Source of the DNA: Acidobacteriaceae bacterium
GTDB lineage: Bacteria > Acidobacteriota > Terriglobia > Terriglobales > Acidobacteriaceae
DNA length: 43,476 nt
Direction of reading: 5' to 3'
Assembly: GCA_003131585.1 (NCBI GenBank)
Contig: PKVW01000009.1
Coordinates: 1 to 43,476 of the forward strand
Shown: piece by piece, positions 24,520 to 33,066 of the stretch
Layout: each line of letters starts with the position of its first letter
Position numbering within the stretch: the first letter of the stretch is position 1
Made by a program: the position numbers and the translations under genes
The notes under the pieces: generated by a model
The model's database searches: none
The model's input: the letters and a program-made list of their open reading frames with translations, nothing else
What the model was told of the DNA's origin: nothing

Positions 24520-25248
24520 CTACTCCAGCGACTTCGGATCCGACTTGTTCTCCGGCGACTTCGTATCCAGCAGCGATACCAACTGTTGGGCACACGACGG
24601 CACTCCCACCTTCCGGTCCACGATGATTTCCTTCGCGCTTAACTTCTTCCCGTAGAGTTTTTCGTTGGCGCCGCCATCGGAGCGCAGGGTTGAGCCTTCC
24701 AGCGATATTCCGGCAAACAATCCCTTGTTGCGCGAGTAGGAGAGAATCTCCGCGTTCATCACCACGTCGGTGGCGCCCTCGGCGGTACGGCCCTTGGGAC
24801 CGGCGGCGGCGGAAGCGTCCGCTCCCAGCTTCACTTTGCTCGACAGCAGGGAGCGCGCTCCCTTGGGGTTCATCACCAGCAAAACAAAATCCGTGGCCTG
24901 GCCTCCCAACTGGAATCCGACGCTCACCCCTTCCAGCGCGTACAGGGCCGGCGCTCCCCACGGCCCGGTATAGTGCTCGCCTCCGCGGCACAGCATGACT
25001 CCACGCCCGTAGCTGCCTCCCACTCCGAACGCGCCCTTCTTCACCGAAGGCAGAATCACCACGCACTCCGCCTTATCCAGCAAGTCTTGAGGAATGTTGT
25101 CGGGAATGTTCAAGATTTCTCGCATGACCTCGCCGGCATCTTTCACCCGGTCCTCTTCCCGCGCGTCGTTGGCGGCGAAGGCCGCGGGTGCAAGCAGGCA
25201 TAGCGTCAGAAACCACGCTGCAATTTTATTCCTCTTCATCCTCTTCAT
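24520..25248 (-). CDS. Lipid-binding SYLF-domain protein, exported
   Basis: The 242-residue protein begins with a signal peptide (KIAAWFLTLCLLAPAAFA). It then contains a SYLF (DUF500) domain: DAGEVMREILNIPDNIPQDLLDKAECVVILPSVKKGAFGVGGSYGRGVMLCR, then SVGFQLGGQATDFVLLVMNPKGARSLLSSKVKLGADASAAAGP and SYSRNKGLFAGISLEGSTL. SYLF domains bind phosphoinositides in eukaryotes; bacterial members are periplasmic and their role is unclear. I start at the MKRMKRN methionine (25248) because it places charged residues before the hydrophobic core; 25239 is possible too. The gene is isolated between repeat-rich gaps. Confidence 0.88.
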   Translation of the reverse strand: MKRMKRNKIAAWFLTLCLLAPAAFAANDAREEDRVKDAGEVMREILNIPDNIPQDLLDKAECVVILPSVKKGAFGVGGSYGRGVMLCRGGEHYTGPWGAPALYALEGVSVGFQLGGQATDFVLLVMNPKGARSLLSSKVKLGADASAAAGPKGRTAEGATDVVMNAEILSYSRNKGLFAGISLEGSTLRSDGGANEKLYGKKLSAKEIIVDRKVGVPSCAQQLVSLLDTKSPENKSDPKSLE

Positions 25249-25408
25249 CGGTATCGGTGCCTCCGGACTCGTGCTCCCATTTCTCCTGCACACGCCTACC
25301 ATCTTAACCCCTCCTCAGAAATTGTAATTTCCGACTTGGGGAAACTGGGACCGTGTCCCGCTAGGTGCACAGGCTGCCGAAGAACTCGCTGCGCGCGTGG
25401 CCTCCTTG

Positions 25409-25464
25409 GCGGCTAAAGCCGCTGTTGATTTTTAGGGGCTTACGGCGCGGCTGGAAGCCGCGCC
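25409..25464. repeat. Hairpin pair next to the 44-bp array
   Basis: GGCGGCTAAAGCCGC (25409-25423) and a hairpin with arms GGCGCGGCT and AGCCGCGCC around GGA (25444-25464) stand together, as they do at 28461-28514. The rest of the gap 25249-25408 shows no gene. Confidence 0.75.
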
Positions 25465-25472
25465 CTTTCAAA

Positions 25473-25697
25473 ACGGAGTTCGCGGATCGGGTTTCGGCAG
25501 GCCGCGCCCTGGCAGAACGGAGTTCGCGGATCGAGTTTCGGCAGGCCCGCCCTGGCAGAACGGAGTTCGCGGATCGAATTTCGTCAGGCCGCCCCCTGGC
25601 AGAACGGAGTTCGCGGATCGGGTTTCAGCAGGCCGCGCCCTGGCAGAACGGAGTTCGCAGATCGAATTTCGGCAGGCCGGCCGCCCTTGCAAAACGG
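25473..25697. repeat. 44-bp tandem repeats
   Basis: Five units of about 44 bp start ACGGAGTTCGCGGATCG, at 25473 and then roughly every 44 bases. Each ends with GGCCGCGCCCTGGCAGA or a close variant. That end resembles GCCGCGCCCTTTCAAAACGG, the flank of the hairpin just upstream, so the array seems to have grown from it. ORFs across 25365-25851 translate the repeats only, and the remaining bases to 25922 hold no convincing gene. Confidence 0.85.
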
Positions 25698-25922
25698 AGC
25701 TGGCAGCGAATCCGCGCCACCTGTGTAACCGCCGACTGCGGCGGCTTTTCGGCCATGACCAAACGGGTGCTCCTTTTGTAACTTGGCGGTCTGCTCCAAC
25801 GCCCTCTAAAGTCAAGTGAGGATATGGCGGAGGCCGCCCGCCATTCGGCACGCAGCGTGCATCTAATCATTGGGAGTACCCTCTGGCCATGGGTGAGAGT
25901 GAAAAAATTGGATGGTTCGGGC

Positions 25923-26957
25923 ATGAAGTACACGCGCTCCAGTTTTCGCCCGGTTGCGGCGCTACGGGCGACTTTCGCCCTAAGCTGCGCTTTGTCTTTG
26001 TCTTTATCTTTATTCTTATCTTTGCCGGCGCTGGCCCAGTCGGATGCTTACGCCACCGGCACGGCGAGTCTCAGCGCCTACAACAACACCGCGGCCTCTG
26101 ACGATCCCCAGGCTGGGGCTCTGCTCACGATTCGCAAGCGCGTGGACGAAGTCAACGTCCTGTTCATCGCCACCGACAAGCACGGCAAATTCGTCCGCGA
26201 TCTCGGTCAAAACGATTTCGCCATCCTCGACGATCACAAGCCTCCGCAATCGATTCTCAACTTTCGCCGCGAAACCGATCTGCCCCTGCACCTGGGTTTG
26301 CTCATCGACGTGAGCGGATCGGTTCACAGCCGTTTCGATTTCGAGCAGAATGCCGCCATCAGCTTCCTGCAGCATGCGGTCCGCGCCGGCTTCGACAAAG
26401 CCTTCGTGGTCGGCTTCAACAACCAGAGTCAGATGACGCAGGATTTTACCGACAACGTCGAGCTGCTTTCCGCCGGCGTGCACAAACTGCAGGACGGTGG
26501 AGGGACTGCGCTCTACGACGCCATCTATCGCGCGTGCAAGGATAAATTCCTGAAGGATCGTCCCGATCATCCCGCGCGCAAGGCGATCGTGATCGTGAGC
26601 GACGGCGAGGATAATCAGAGCGAAGTCACGCGCGCCCAAGCCATCGAAATGGCGCAGCGCGCCGAAGTCATCGTTTATGCCATCTCCACCGACGACAGCG
26701 GCCTCATCCTGCGCGGCGACAAAGTTCTCTCGCAGATCGCCGAGGCCACCGGCGGCCGCGCCTTCTTCCCTTTCAAGATGAAGGACATCACCCGTTCCTT
26801 CGCCGCCATCGAGGACGAACTCCGCAGCCAGTACATCGTCTCCTACAAGCCCGCCGACTTCGATGCCGACGGCCGCTACCGCTCCATCGAAATCTCGACG
26901 CTGAAGAAAGACCTGCAAGTGCGGGCCCGCAAAGGCTACTTCGCGCCGCAGCAGTGA
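25923..26957 (+). CDS. VWFA-related acidobacterial domain protein, exported
   Basis: The 344-residue protein fits TIGR03436 (VWFA-related Acidobacterial domain). It has a signal peptide (residues about 15-38, with an odd run SLSLSLFLSLPALA). A strand-rich segment typical of the family follows (VDEVNVLFIATDKHGKFVRDLGQNDFAILDDHKPP). The von Willebrand A domain has the metal site DVSGS and later VIVSDGEDNQSEV, with a third motif GGGTALYDAIY. It ends YIVSYKPADFDADGRYRSIEI, then RARKGYFAP. These proteins are common in Acidobacteria and presumably bind proteins outside the cytoplasm; the partner is unknown. The frame is open 33 codons upstream, but the MKYTRSS start best fits a signal peptide. Confidence 0.92.
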   Translation: MKYTRSSFRPVAALRATFALSCALSLSLSLFLSLPALAQSDAYATGTASLSAYNNTAASDDPQAGALLTIRKRVDEVNVLFIATDKHGKFVRDLGQNDFAILDDHKPPQSILNFRRETDLPLHLGLLIDVSGSVHSRFDFEQNAAISFLQHAVRAGFDKAFVVGFNNQSQMTQDFTDNVELLSAGVHKLQDGGGTALYDAIYRACKDKFLKDRPDHPARKAIVIVSDGEDNQSEVTRAQAIEMAQRAEVIVYAISTDDSGLILRGDKVLSQIAEATGGRAFFPFKMKDITRSFAAIEDELRSQYIVSYKPADFDADGRYRSIEISTLKKDLQVRARKGYFAPQQ

Positions 26958-26961
26958 GAGG

Positions 26962-27009
26962 GGCAGTTGGCAGTTGGCAGTTGGCAGTTGGCAGTTGGCA
27001 GTTGGCAGT
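26962..27009. repeat. GGCAGTT microsatellite
   Basis: The 7-bp unit GGCAGTT is repeated about six and a half times just after the VWFA stop. Related CAGTGGTCAGTGG-type sequence occurs at 7580-7620 and 35261-35320, again directly after gene ends. Confidence 0.9.
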
Positions 27010-27088
27010 CACCCAGCGCTGGTCTGCGCTCCTTTTTTACATAGCAGGCTGCGGAAGAACTCGGCGTGGACGCAAAATGCGACCACGG

Positions 27089-27252
27089 GGGCTAAAGAGT
27101 GTGCGTGAGAACTCGTACCGTCCCTGTCGGGACTCGTTCTTTGTCCCACTCGTACCCCGGACTTACGTCCGGGGCTAATGAATGCCGCCCCTGTCGGGGC
27201 TGGAATCTGATGGCTCCATTCCACCTCTTCTACTGAAATTCAGCTCTCACGC
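27089..27252. mobile_element. MITE-like element, copy 3, right end truncated
   Basis: It starts GGGCTAAAGAGTGTGCGTGA at 27089 and matches the element at 24231 almost base for base to GCTCTCACGC at about 27252. Beyond that the right terminal repeat is lost and a different hairpin begins (GCAGCGCT and AGCGCTGC around GGA, 27260-27278). The gap 26958-27329 contains only this, the microsatellite and that hairpin. Confidence 0.65.
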
Positions 27253-27329
27253 CTGATTCGCAGCGCTGGAAGCGCTGCGCCACCCAAAAGCTCTCCTTGC
27301 ATGGAGTCTTTCTGGAAGGTGTCTGTGTC

Positions 27330-27926
27330 TTATCCACGGAACCACGTTCGGAACATCTCTCGGACCGTGGACTGGGATCTCGTGAGTTGGAGATTGATCT
27401 GTCCATCTTCCTTCTGTCCATCTTGCTCGCAGGTCTCCGCGGAATCGGCGTGGCCGCAACACGCGCGAATCTCAAGCGCCCTGTTGCCTCGGCCGTTGGT
27501 CGCTTCCACCAGCAGGTGCCAGGCTTCCTGATACTGGCCATGTTTTTGACGCTCGCCCTCCGGCGTGAAATGCAGGGTGGCACTTTTCTTCCCGATCACG
27601 GCGTAGGGAATGATGTACCAGTCATCGGTTGGAACGATGTATAGCGCGAAGAAATCGACGGTGCCTGGCCGATATCCGCGGTAGTTTGGGCCTCTGATGT
27701 TCAAACTGTAGCCGCCCTTGGGATGCCGGCACATCGTGCACTTCACCTGCACCCGCAGGTTCGGCCCGGCGTCTTCCACTCCCACGTCGTAGCTGGCGAA
27801 ACCGCCATACGGACTCGACACTTTCAGCCCCTGGCCGGCCGCCAGCGCCATGAAGTACAGCTCGGCCCAGGCTCCACGTTCTCTGGATCCTTTGATACGA
27901 CACCCCAGGTTCTTCCGATTTTTCAT
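27330..27926 (-). CDS. PD-(D/E)XK nuclease-like protein
   Basis: The 198-residue protein looks like a small restriction-fold enzyme of the type related to group I intron endonucleases (PDDEXK_5, PF11645). It shows GAWAELYFMALAAGQGLKVSSPYG (helix with Glu21), YDVGVEDAG (Asp48), then NLRVQVKCT (Gln61-Val-Lys63), the variant Q-x-K catalytic strand. FFALYIVPTDDWYIIPYAVIG follows as the next strands. I place the start at MKNRK (27926); the frame is open to 28007 but that part is a dispersed repeat. The last 45 residues (from about CCGHADSAET) are low-complexity with repeated DGQKEDGQ and may not belong to the ancestral protein. Nucleic acid cleavage is inferred; no intron or partner methylase is nearby. 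Confidence 0.65.
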   Translation of the reverse strand: MKNRKNLGCRIKGSRERGAWAELYFMALAAGQGLKVSSPYGGFASYDVGVEDAGPNLRVQVKCTMCRHPKGGYSLNIRGPNYRGYRPGTVDFFALYIVPTDDWYIIPYAVIGKKSATLHFTPEGERQKHGQYQEAWHLLVEATNGRGNRALEIRACCGHADSAETCEQDGQKEDGQINLQLTRSQSTVREMFRTWFRG

Positions 27927-28008
27927 TTTCCGCCTCAGCCTTTTTCGACCCAAATAAAAATCGCAGCCCAATAAGGCCGCGACGTTTGCACTACTCCGAA
28001 CTGTCATC

Positions 28009-28030
28009 CTGAGCGAAGTCGAAGGATCCC
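28009..28030. repeat. Dispersed repeat CATCCTGAGCGAAGTCGAAG
   Basis: A short stretch with CATCCTGAGCGAAGTCGAAG immediately precedes the nuclease-like gene. A diverged relative lies at about 3470-3500. This family is very widespread in bacterial intergenic DNA. The AT-rich DNA at 28090-28260 that follows holds no gene. Confidence 0.7.
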
Positions 28031-28208
28031 TACCCGCCTCGCGCAGAGCTGGTCAGGCAAAGGCACTCCTACCAACGCGGCCCCCGCTTTAATTTTTCAC
28101 TACATATAACCAGTATCTCATTTCGCATAGGGTAAATGTGACATGTTTGCTGACTTTATATTTCCTTTCCCTTCAACGACCTAACGCAATTCCCCGCCTT
28201 TTGTCCTC

Positions 28209-28239
28209 TTGACAACAATTTTGCACCAGTTTGTATAAC
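28209..28239 (+). promoter_or_regulatory. Candidate sigma-70 promoter in AT-rich island
   Basis: TTGACA (28209-28214) and TATAAC (28234-28239) are separated by 19 bases within unusually AT-rich DNA. The only thing directly downstream is a 45-codon ORF, so a small protein or non-coding transcript may start here. Confidence 0.4.
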
Positions 28240-28276
28240 TAAGAGCTACTTTCGGGGGCGACCTCATGGTCAGCGC

Positions 28277-28414
28277 ATGAATGATGGGAAGATGAACGAT
28301 CGCTTACGACACTCCTCTACAGACCCGAAGCCATCCTACGGAGCGAATCGTGAGAACACTTTTGCAGGACACCCTTGGCGGGCGGCCATCTCCCTTCGGA
28401 AGCACGATGAATAG
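28277..28414 (+). CDS. Possible 45-residue small ORF
   Basis: The frame starts ATGAATGATGGG and ends at TAG 28412-28414. It encodes a charged peptide beginning MNDGKMNDRLRHSSTD and ending AAISLRKHDE. It follows the candidate promoter by about 38 bases. A four-codon ORF (28266-28280) overlaps its start as ATGA, a possible coupling device. There is no strong ribosome site and I recognise no family, so it may be chance. Confidence 0.2.
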   Translation: MNDGKMNDRLRHSSTDPKPSYGANRENTFAGHPWRAAISLRKHDE

Positions 28415-28426
28415 AAGGACCGCGAG

Positions 28427-28548
28427 CGGGTAGTGGGTCAGTTGAAAAACACGTCCCCGCAGCGGCTAAAGCCGCTATTGATTTTGAGAGTTACGGCGCG
28501 GCTGAAGCCGCGCCCTTTCAAAACGAATTCAAACTGACCCACTACCCG
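28427..28548. repeat. Nested palindromic element with 17-bp inverted ends
   Basis: CGGGTAGTGGGTCAGTT (28427-28443) and its exact inverse (28532-28548) enclose two hairpins, AGCGGCTAAAGCCGCT (28461-28476) and GGCGCGGCTGAAGCCGCGCC (28495-28514). The whole 122 bp could fold into a three-way or cruciform structure. It sits between the possible small ORF and lemA. Confidence 0.8.
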
Positions 28549-28664
28549 CGAGCGTACTCGTTTGCGCCTGCGCCTTCCCTGTGCTAACGTCCCATTGATT
28601 TACAGATTAAGATTTCGAGATTAGGCTTCGAGATTAGGCTTCGAAATTAATTCAGGAGACGCTC

Positions 28665-29213
28665 ATGGCCGGCATCATCTTTCTCGTAATCCTCGTGGTC
28701 ATCGCGGTCGTGCTCGCCGGCATGTACAACAGCTTGGTGCAATTGCGGGTGCGCACGGACTCGGCATGGTCCGACATTGACGTGCAGCTCAAGCGGCGGC
28801 ACGACCTCATTCCCAACCTGGTTGAGACCGTCAAAGGCTATGCCGCGCACGAAAAAGGCACGTTCGAAGACGTGGCCAAGTTCCGCTCACAAGCCATGCA
28901 GGCCACCACGCCCGAAGGCAAGGCCGTGGCCGAGAATCAACTTACCGGCGCGCTGAAGAGCCTGTTCGCGGTGGCCGAGAATTATCCCGAACTGAAGGCC
29001 TCGGAGCAATTCACCCAACTTCAGGGATCGCTAAGCGATACCGAAGATTCCATCCAGAACTCGCGCCGCTACTACAATGCTGTGGTGCGCGACCTGAACA
29101 CGAAGATTCAAGTGTTCCCAACGAACATTCTCGCCGGCATGTTCGGCTTCACTGCGCGCCAGTTCTTCGAGACTGCCGCCGCCGACCGCGAGCCGGTCGC
29201 CGTGAAGTTCTGA
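28665..29213 (+). CDS. lemA: LemA family protein
   Basis: The 182-residue protein has an N-terminal membrane anchor (IIFLVILVVIAVVLAGMY) and the highly conserved LemA body: NSLVQLRVRTDSAWSDIDVQLKRRHDLIPNLVETVKGYAAHEKG, then ENYPELKASEQFTQLQGSLSDTEDSIQNSRRYYNAVVRDLNTKIQ and FPTNILAGMFGF. Most of the protein is a coiled-coil bundle outside the inner membrane. The function is not settled; genes for TPM-domain or HtpX proteins often follow lemA, but here a tRNA follows. The start has a good CAGGAGA ribosome site. Three 13-bp units (AGATTAGGCTTCG, the first diverged) lie just upstream at 28604-28643. Confidence 0.94.
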   Translation: MAGIIFLVILVVIAVVLAGMYNSLVQLRVRTDSAWSDIDVQLKRRHDLIPNLVETVKGYAAHEKGTFEDVAKFRSQAMQATTPEGKAVAENQLTGALKSLFAVAENYPELKASEQFTQLQGSLSDTEDSIQNSRRYYNAVVRDLNTKIQVFPTNILAGMFGFTARQFFETAAADREPVAVKF

Positions 29214-29285
29214 TCATGGCTGCGGCGGCGGGGGCGGCGGCGCGTTCCAGGCGCTGTCTAGCCAGGCCGCTGTATTGGTGAAGAA

Positions 29286-29362
29286 TGGTGCGCCCGGAGA
29301 GACTCGAACTCCCAACCCTCTGCTCCGAAGGCAGATGCTCTATCCAGTTGAGCTACGGGCGC
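29286..29362 (-). tRNA. tRNA-Arg (anticodon TCG)
   Basis: Read on the minus strand, acceptor GCGCCCG pairs with CGGGCGC, followed by A and an encoded CCA. The anticodon stem TCTGC/GCAGA encloses CTTCGGA, giving anticodon TCG, which reads CGA. The D arm (GCTCAACTGGATAGAGC) and T arm (GGGAGTTCGAGTCTCTC) are standard. It is 77 nt with CCA. Confidence 0.95.
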
Positions 29363-29535
29363 CTTAAGGACGCGAGCTAAACGCGCGACAATCAGACTTA
29401 ACCCATATTTTACTCCATCTCGAAACTCAAATAGGTCAGGCCTGATGTTGCGGGAACAAAGGTGGCGGCTCTACACCAACTGCGGAGGTGCTTTAGAATT
29501 GTAGGTTCACCGGCTCGGTGCCAATCTTCGAGAAA

Positions 29536-31089
<1,554 letters not shown>

Positions 31090-31119
31090 GGCAGCGTGGT
31101 CTGTGAATCTAGAGGTCAT

Positions 31120-31190
31120 GCCATCCCCTCGGCTTTATTGGCTCTGGGCGGCTGGAAGCCATGCCCTGCCCGAACGATTTATAAGGTAGC
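31120..31190. repeat. Degenerate hairpin repeat between accC and the carrier gene
   Basis: Near 31146-31166 GGGCGGCTGGAAGCCATGCCC is a degraded member of the CTGGAAG hairpin family, and its flank CCTGCCCGAACGATTTATAAG resembles 6229-6250. AACTGGCAACCGACTATCGG-like short repeats follow at about 31205-31240. No gene lies in this gap. Confidence 0.6.
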
Positions 31191-31244
31191 TTGATAGCTT
31201 CGAATAACTGGCAACCGACTATCGGCAATTGGCAACTGGTTCTC

Positions 31245-31739
31245 ATGGTCTACGACGTAACTATCGACGGCAAGAATTACCGGCTTGACCTCAACCGTGC
31301 CGGGGGGCGCTGGTCCTGCCGCCTCGATGGGCGCGATTTGGAGGTTGACGCTGTTCTCGCTCGCCCGGATGTGCTCTCCCTTCGCATCGGGAACGTGGCG
31401 TATGAGGTTAAGTCGGAGCGGGTGGCGAACGATCTGCATGTGTGGGTGGGGAGTACGCGTTTCGCCGCTGAAGTCCGCGATCCCCGCTCTCTGCGCGGCC
31501 GCGCCCGCGCCGGGGACGATCGCGGGTCCAGGAAGGTAACCGCCCCGATGCCGGGCAAGGTCGTGCGTCTGCTGGTCCGCGAAGGGGATGAGGTGGAACC
31601 GGGCGCCGGGGTGGCCGTGGTCGAGGCGATGAAGATGCAGAACGAGATCAAATCGCCGAAGCGGGGAACCGTCCAGAAAATTCTAGTCAGCGAAGGCGCT
31701 ACTGTGAATGCAGGGGATGTGCTGGTGATTGTGGAGTAG
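31245..31739 (+). CDS. Biotin carboxyl carrier protein of the acyl-CoA carboxylase
   Basis: The 164-residue protein carries biotin for the carboxylase encoded just upstream. The C-terminal biotinyl domain is complete: VTAPMPGKVVRLLVREGDEVEPGAGVAVVEAMKMQNEIKSPKRGTVQKILVSEGATVNAGDVLVIVE, with the biotinylated lysine in EAMKM. The first 90 residues (YDVTIDGKNYRLDL, EVDAVLARPDVLSLRIG) are beta-rich and resemble the bridging domain of carboxylase alpha chains. The pair therefore looks like a split alpha subunit. The start at 31245 follows GGTTCTC with no strong ribosome site; the frame is open for 18 more codons through repeat sequence. Confidence 0.9.
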   Translation: MVYDVTIDGKNYRLDLNRAGGRWSCRLDGRDLEVDAVLARPDVLSLRIGNVAYEVKSERVANDLHVWVGSTRFAAEVRDPRSLRGRARAGDDRGSRKVTAPMPGKVVRLLVREGDEVEPGAGVAVVEAMKMQNEIKSPKRGTVQKILVSEGATVNAGDVLVIVE

Positions 31740-31743
31740 GTCC

Positions 31744-31801
31744 CTCAGCGGCTAAAGCCGACAGTCGTTTGCCGGCCTCTATCGCAGCGCTGAAGCGCTG
31801 C
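31744..31801. repeat. Two hairpins after the carrier gene
   Basis: CAGCGGCTAAAGCCGACAG (partial pairing) starts at about 31746, and the perfect hairpin GCAGCGCTGAAGCGCTGC lies at 31784-31801. CTAGATCGCTCCA-type short repeats run to 31919. The hairpins may serve as terminators, although no T run follows. Confidence 0.65.
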
Positions 31802-31919
31802 GCCACCCAAAATCGGGCCACCAAGAATCATGCCATCCAGAATCGCACTAGCAAGAAATCGGCGCCACAAAATAGGGTGATCTAGTCCTAGATCGCTCCA
31901 GCCCTAGATCGCTCCACTC

Positions 31920-32984
31920 CTACTTCGCCAGCCCGTTACTATCCAGCACCTTCCTGGCGTAGTAGTTCTCCACCTTGGCGGAATCGCGCAACATTTCGTA
32001 GTAAGCGGCCTTCAGCAACTGTTCGCGCCTGTCATGGAGCTGCGAGCGGATGGCTTGCTGCACCCGCGGGTCGGACAAATCGCGCTGTCCCGCCGGCTCC
32101 TTCGACACCAGCTTCACGATGCGGAACCCCATCGCCTGCTGGGTCGCGGGATTGACCACCGTGATGATCGGGCTGTACTGCCCCGGCTTCAGCTTGATCA
32201 CCGTATCGCGGGTACCGGGATCGGTGTTGCGCAGAGAGGACTCGGGAAGCGTTCCCAGGTCCCCGCCGTTGCCGGAAGTCTCCGGGTCTTCCGAATAGTT
32301 CATGGCCAGCGTGGCGAAATCGTCGCCGCTGTCCAGCCGGTTCGCGATCATCTGGATCTTCTTGCGCGCATCCGCTTCGTTCTGCGCCTTGTTGTTCTGG
32401 TTGTGCACCTGCGGGTTCGGCGCGGGAGTGACGAAGACCTGCGCCAGGTGGTACTGCGGCTCGATGAGATTGAATTCGGATTTGTGCGCGGTGAAATAAT
32501 CGACGATGTCCTGGTCGGTTACATTGATCTTCGACGACACTTCCTTGTTCATCACCTTGTCCACGGTGATGGAGCGGCGGATGTCGCGCTTGAAGTCTTC
32601 GAGGCTGATCTTTTTTCCCTTCAAGCGCTGATCGAACTCCTCCTGGGTGTAAGGAGACTTGATCTCGTTCAGCTTGCGGTCGACTTCCTCCTCCGTGGCC
32701 AGCAGGCCGAGTTTTTCGGCGCGGCGCATTACCATTTCGTCGTCGATCAGCTGGCGCAGAATGTTCAGGCGGAGAATGGTGGCTTGTTCCCCGGCGGGAG
32801 CTTGCTGGGCGCTGGCCACCTGATTGTCGTAGTACTTGTCGACGTCGGAACGGAAGATTTTGCGGCCATCCACGGTAGCCATCACGTCGCCGCTTACTTG
32901 CGACCTACAGCCCAGCAGGGCTGCCAGCACGAGGGCGGCAGCCAGCGGCGCCGCAAGCCGGGCAAAGTCTGTATTTCTTTTCAA
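31920..32984 (-). CDS. SurA/PpiC-type peptidyl-prolyl isomerase lipoprotein
   Basis: The 354-residue protein is a periplasmic folding factor. It starts with a lipoprotein signal ending LVLAALLGC (Cys26). It then has a SurA-like N-terminal chaperone region (LRLNILRQLIDDEMVMRRAEKLGLLATEEEVDRKLNEIKS) and a parvulin domain: YHLAQVFVTPAPN, DDFATLAMNYSEDPETSGNGGDLGTLPESSL, and VIKLKPGQYSPIITVVNP, then GFRIVKLVSKE. It lies 82 bases downstream of the DsbA-like gene on the same strand, so the two may form an operon for folding of exported proteins. lptD, a classic client of SurA and DsbA in other bacteria, is 2 kb upstream. Confidence 0.92.
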   Translation of the reverse strand: MKRNTDFARLAAPLAAALVLAALLGCRSQVSGDVMATVDGRKIFRSDVDKYYDNQVASAQQAPAGEQATILRLNILRQLIDDEMVMRRAEKLGLLATEEEVDRKLNEIKSPYTQEEFDQRLKGKKISLEDFKRDIRRSITVDKVMNKEVSSKINVTDQDIVDYFTAHKSEFNLIEPQYHLAQVFVTPAPNPQVHNQNNKAQNEADARKKIQMIANRLDSGDDFATLAMNYSEDPETSGNGGDLGTLPESSLRNTDPGTRDTVIKLKPGQYSPIITVVNPATQQAMGFRIVKLVSKEPAGQRDLSDPRVQQAIRSQLHDRREQLLKAAYYEMLRDSAKVENYYARKVLDSNGLAK

Positions 32985-33066
32985 AGAAGTTTCTCCCCCA
33001 CCGACGATTCACGGTACACCTGGAATGCGCAACGACCCAGTCGAATCTCACCCGCTTCGCCCCAGA

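Noticed and set aside
24143-25066. 307-codon minus-strand ORF overlapping the SYLF gene
   Set aside because: The SYLF frame has clear domain motifs; this frame is Arg/Gly-rich and ends in MITE-like sequence.
25365-25781. 138-codon plus-strand ORF with repeated ERSSRIEFRQA-like sequence
   Set aside because: It is a translation of the 44-bp tandem repeats.
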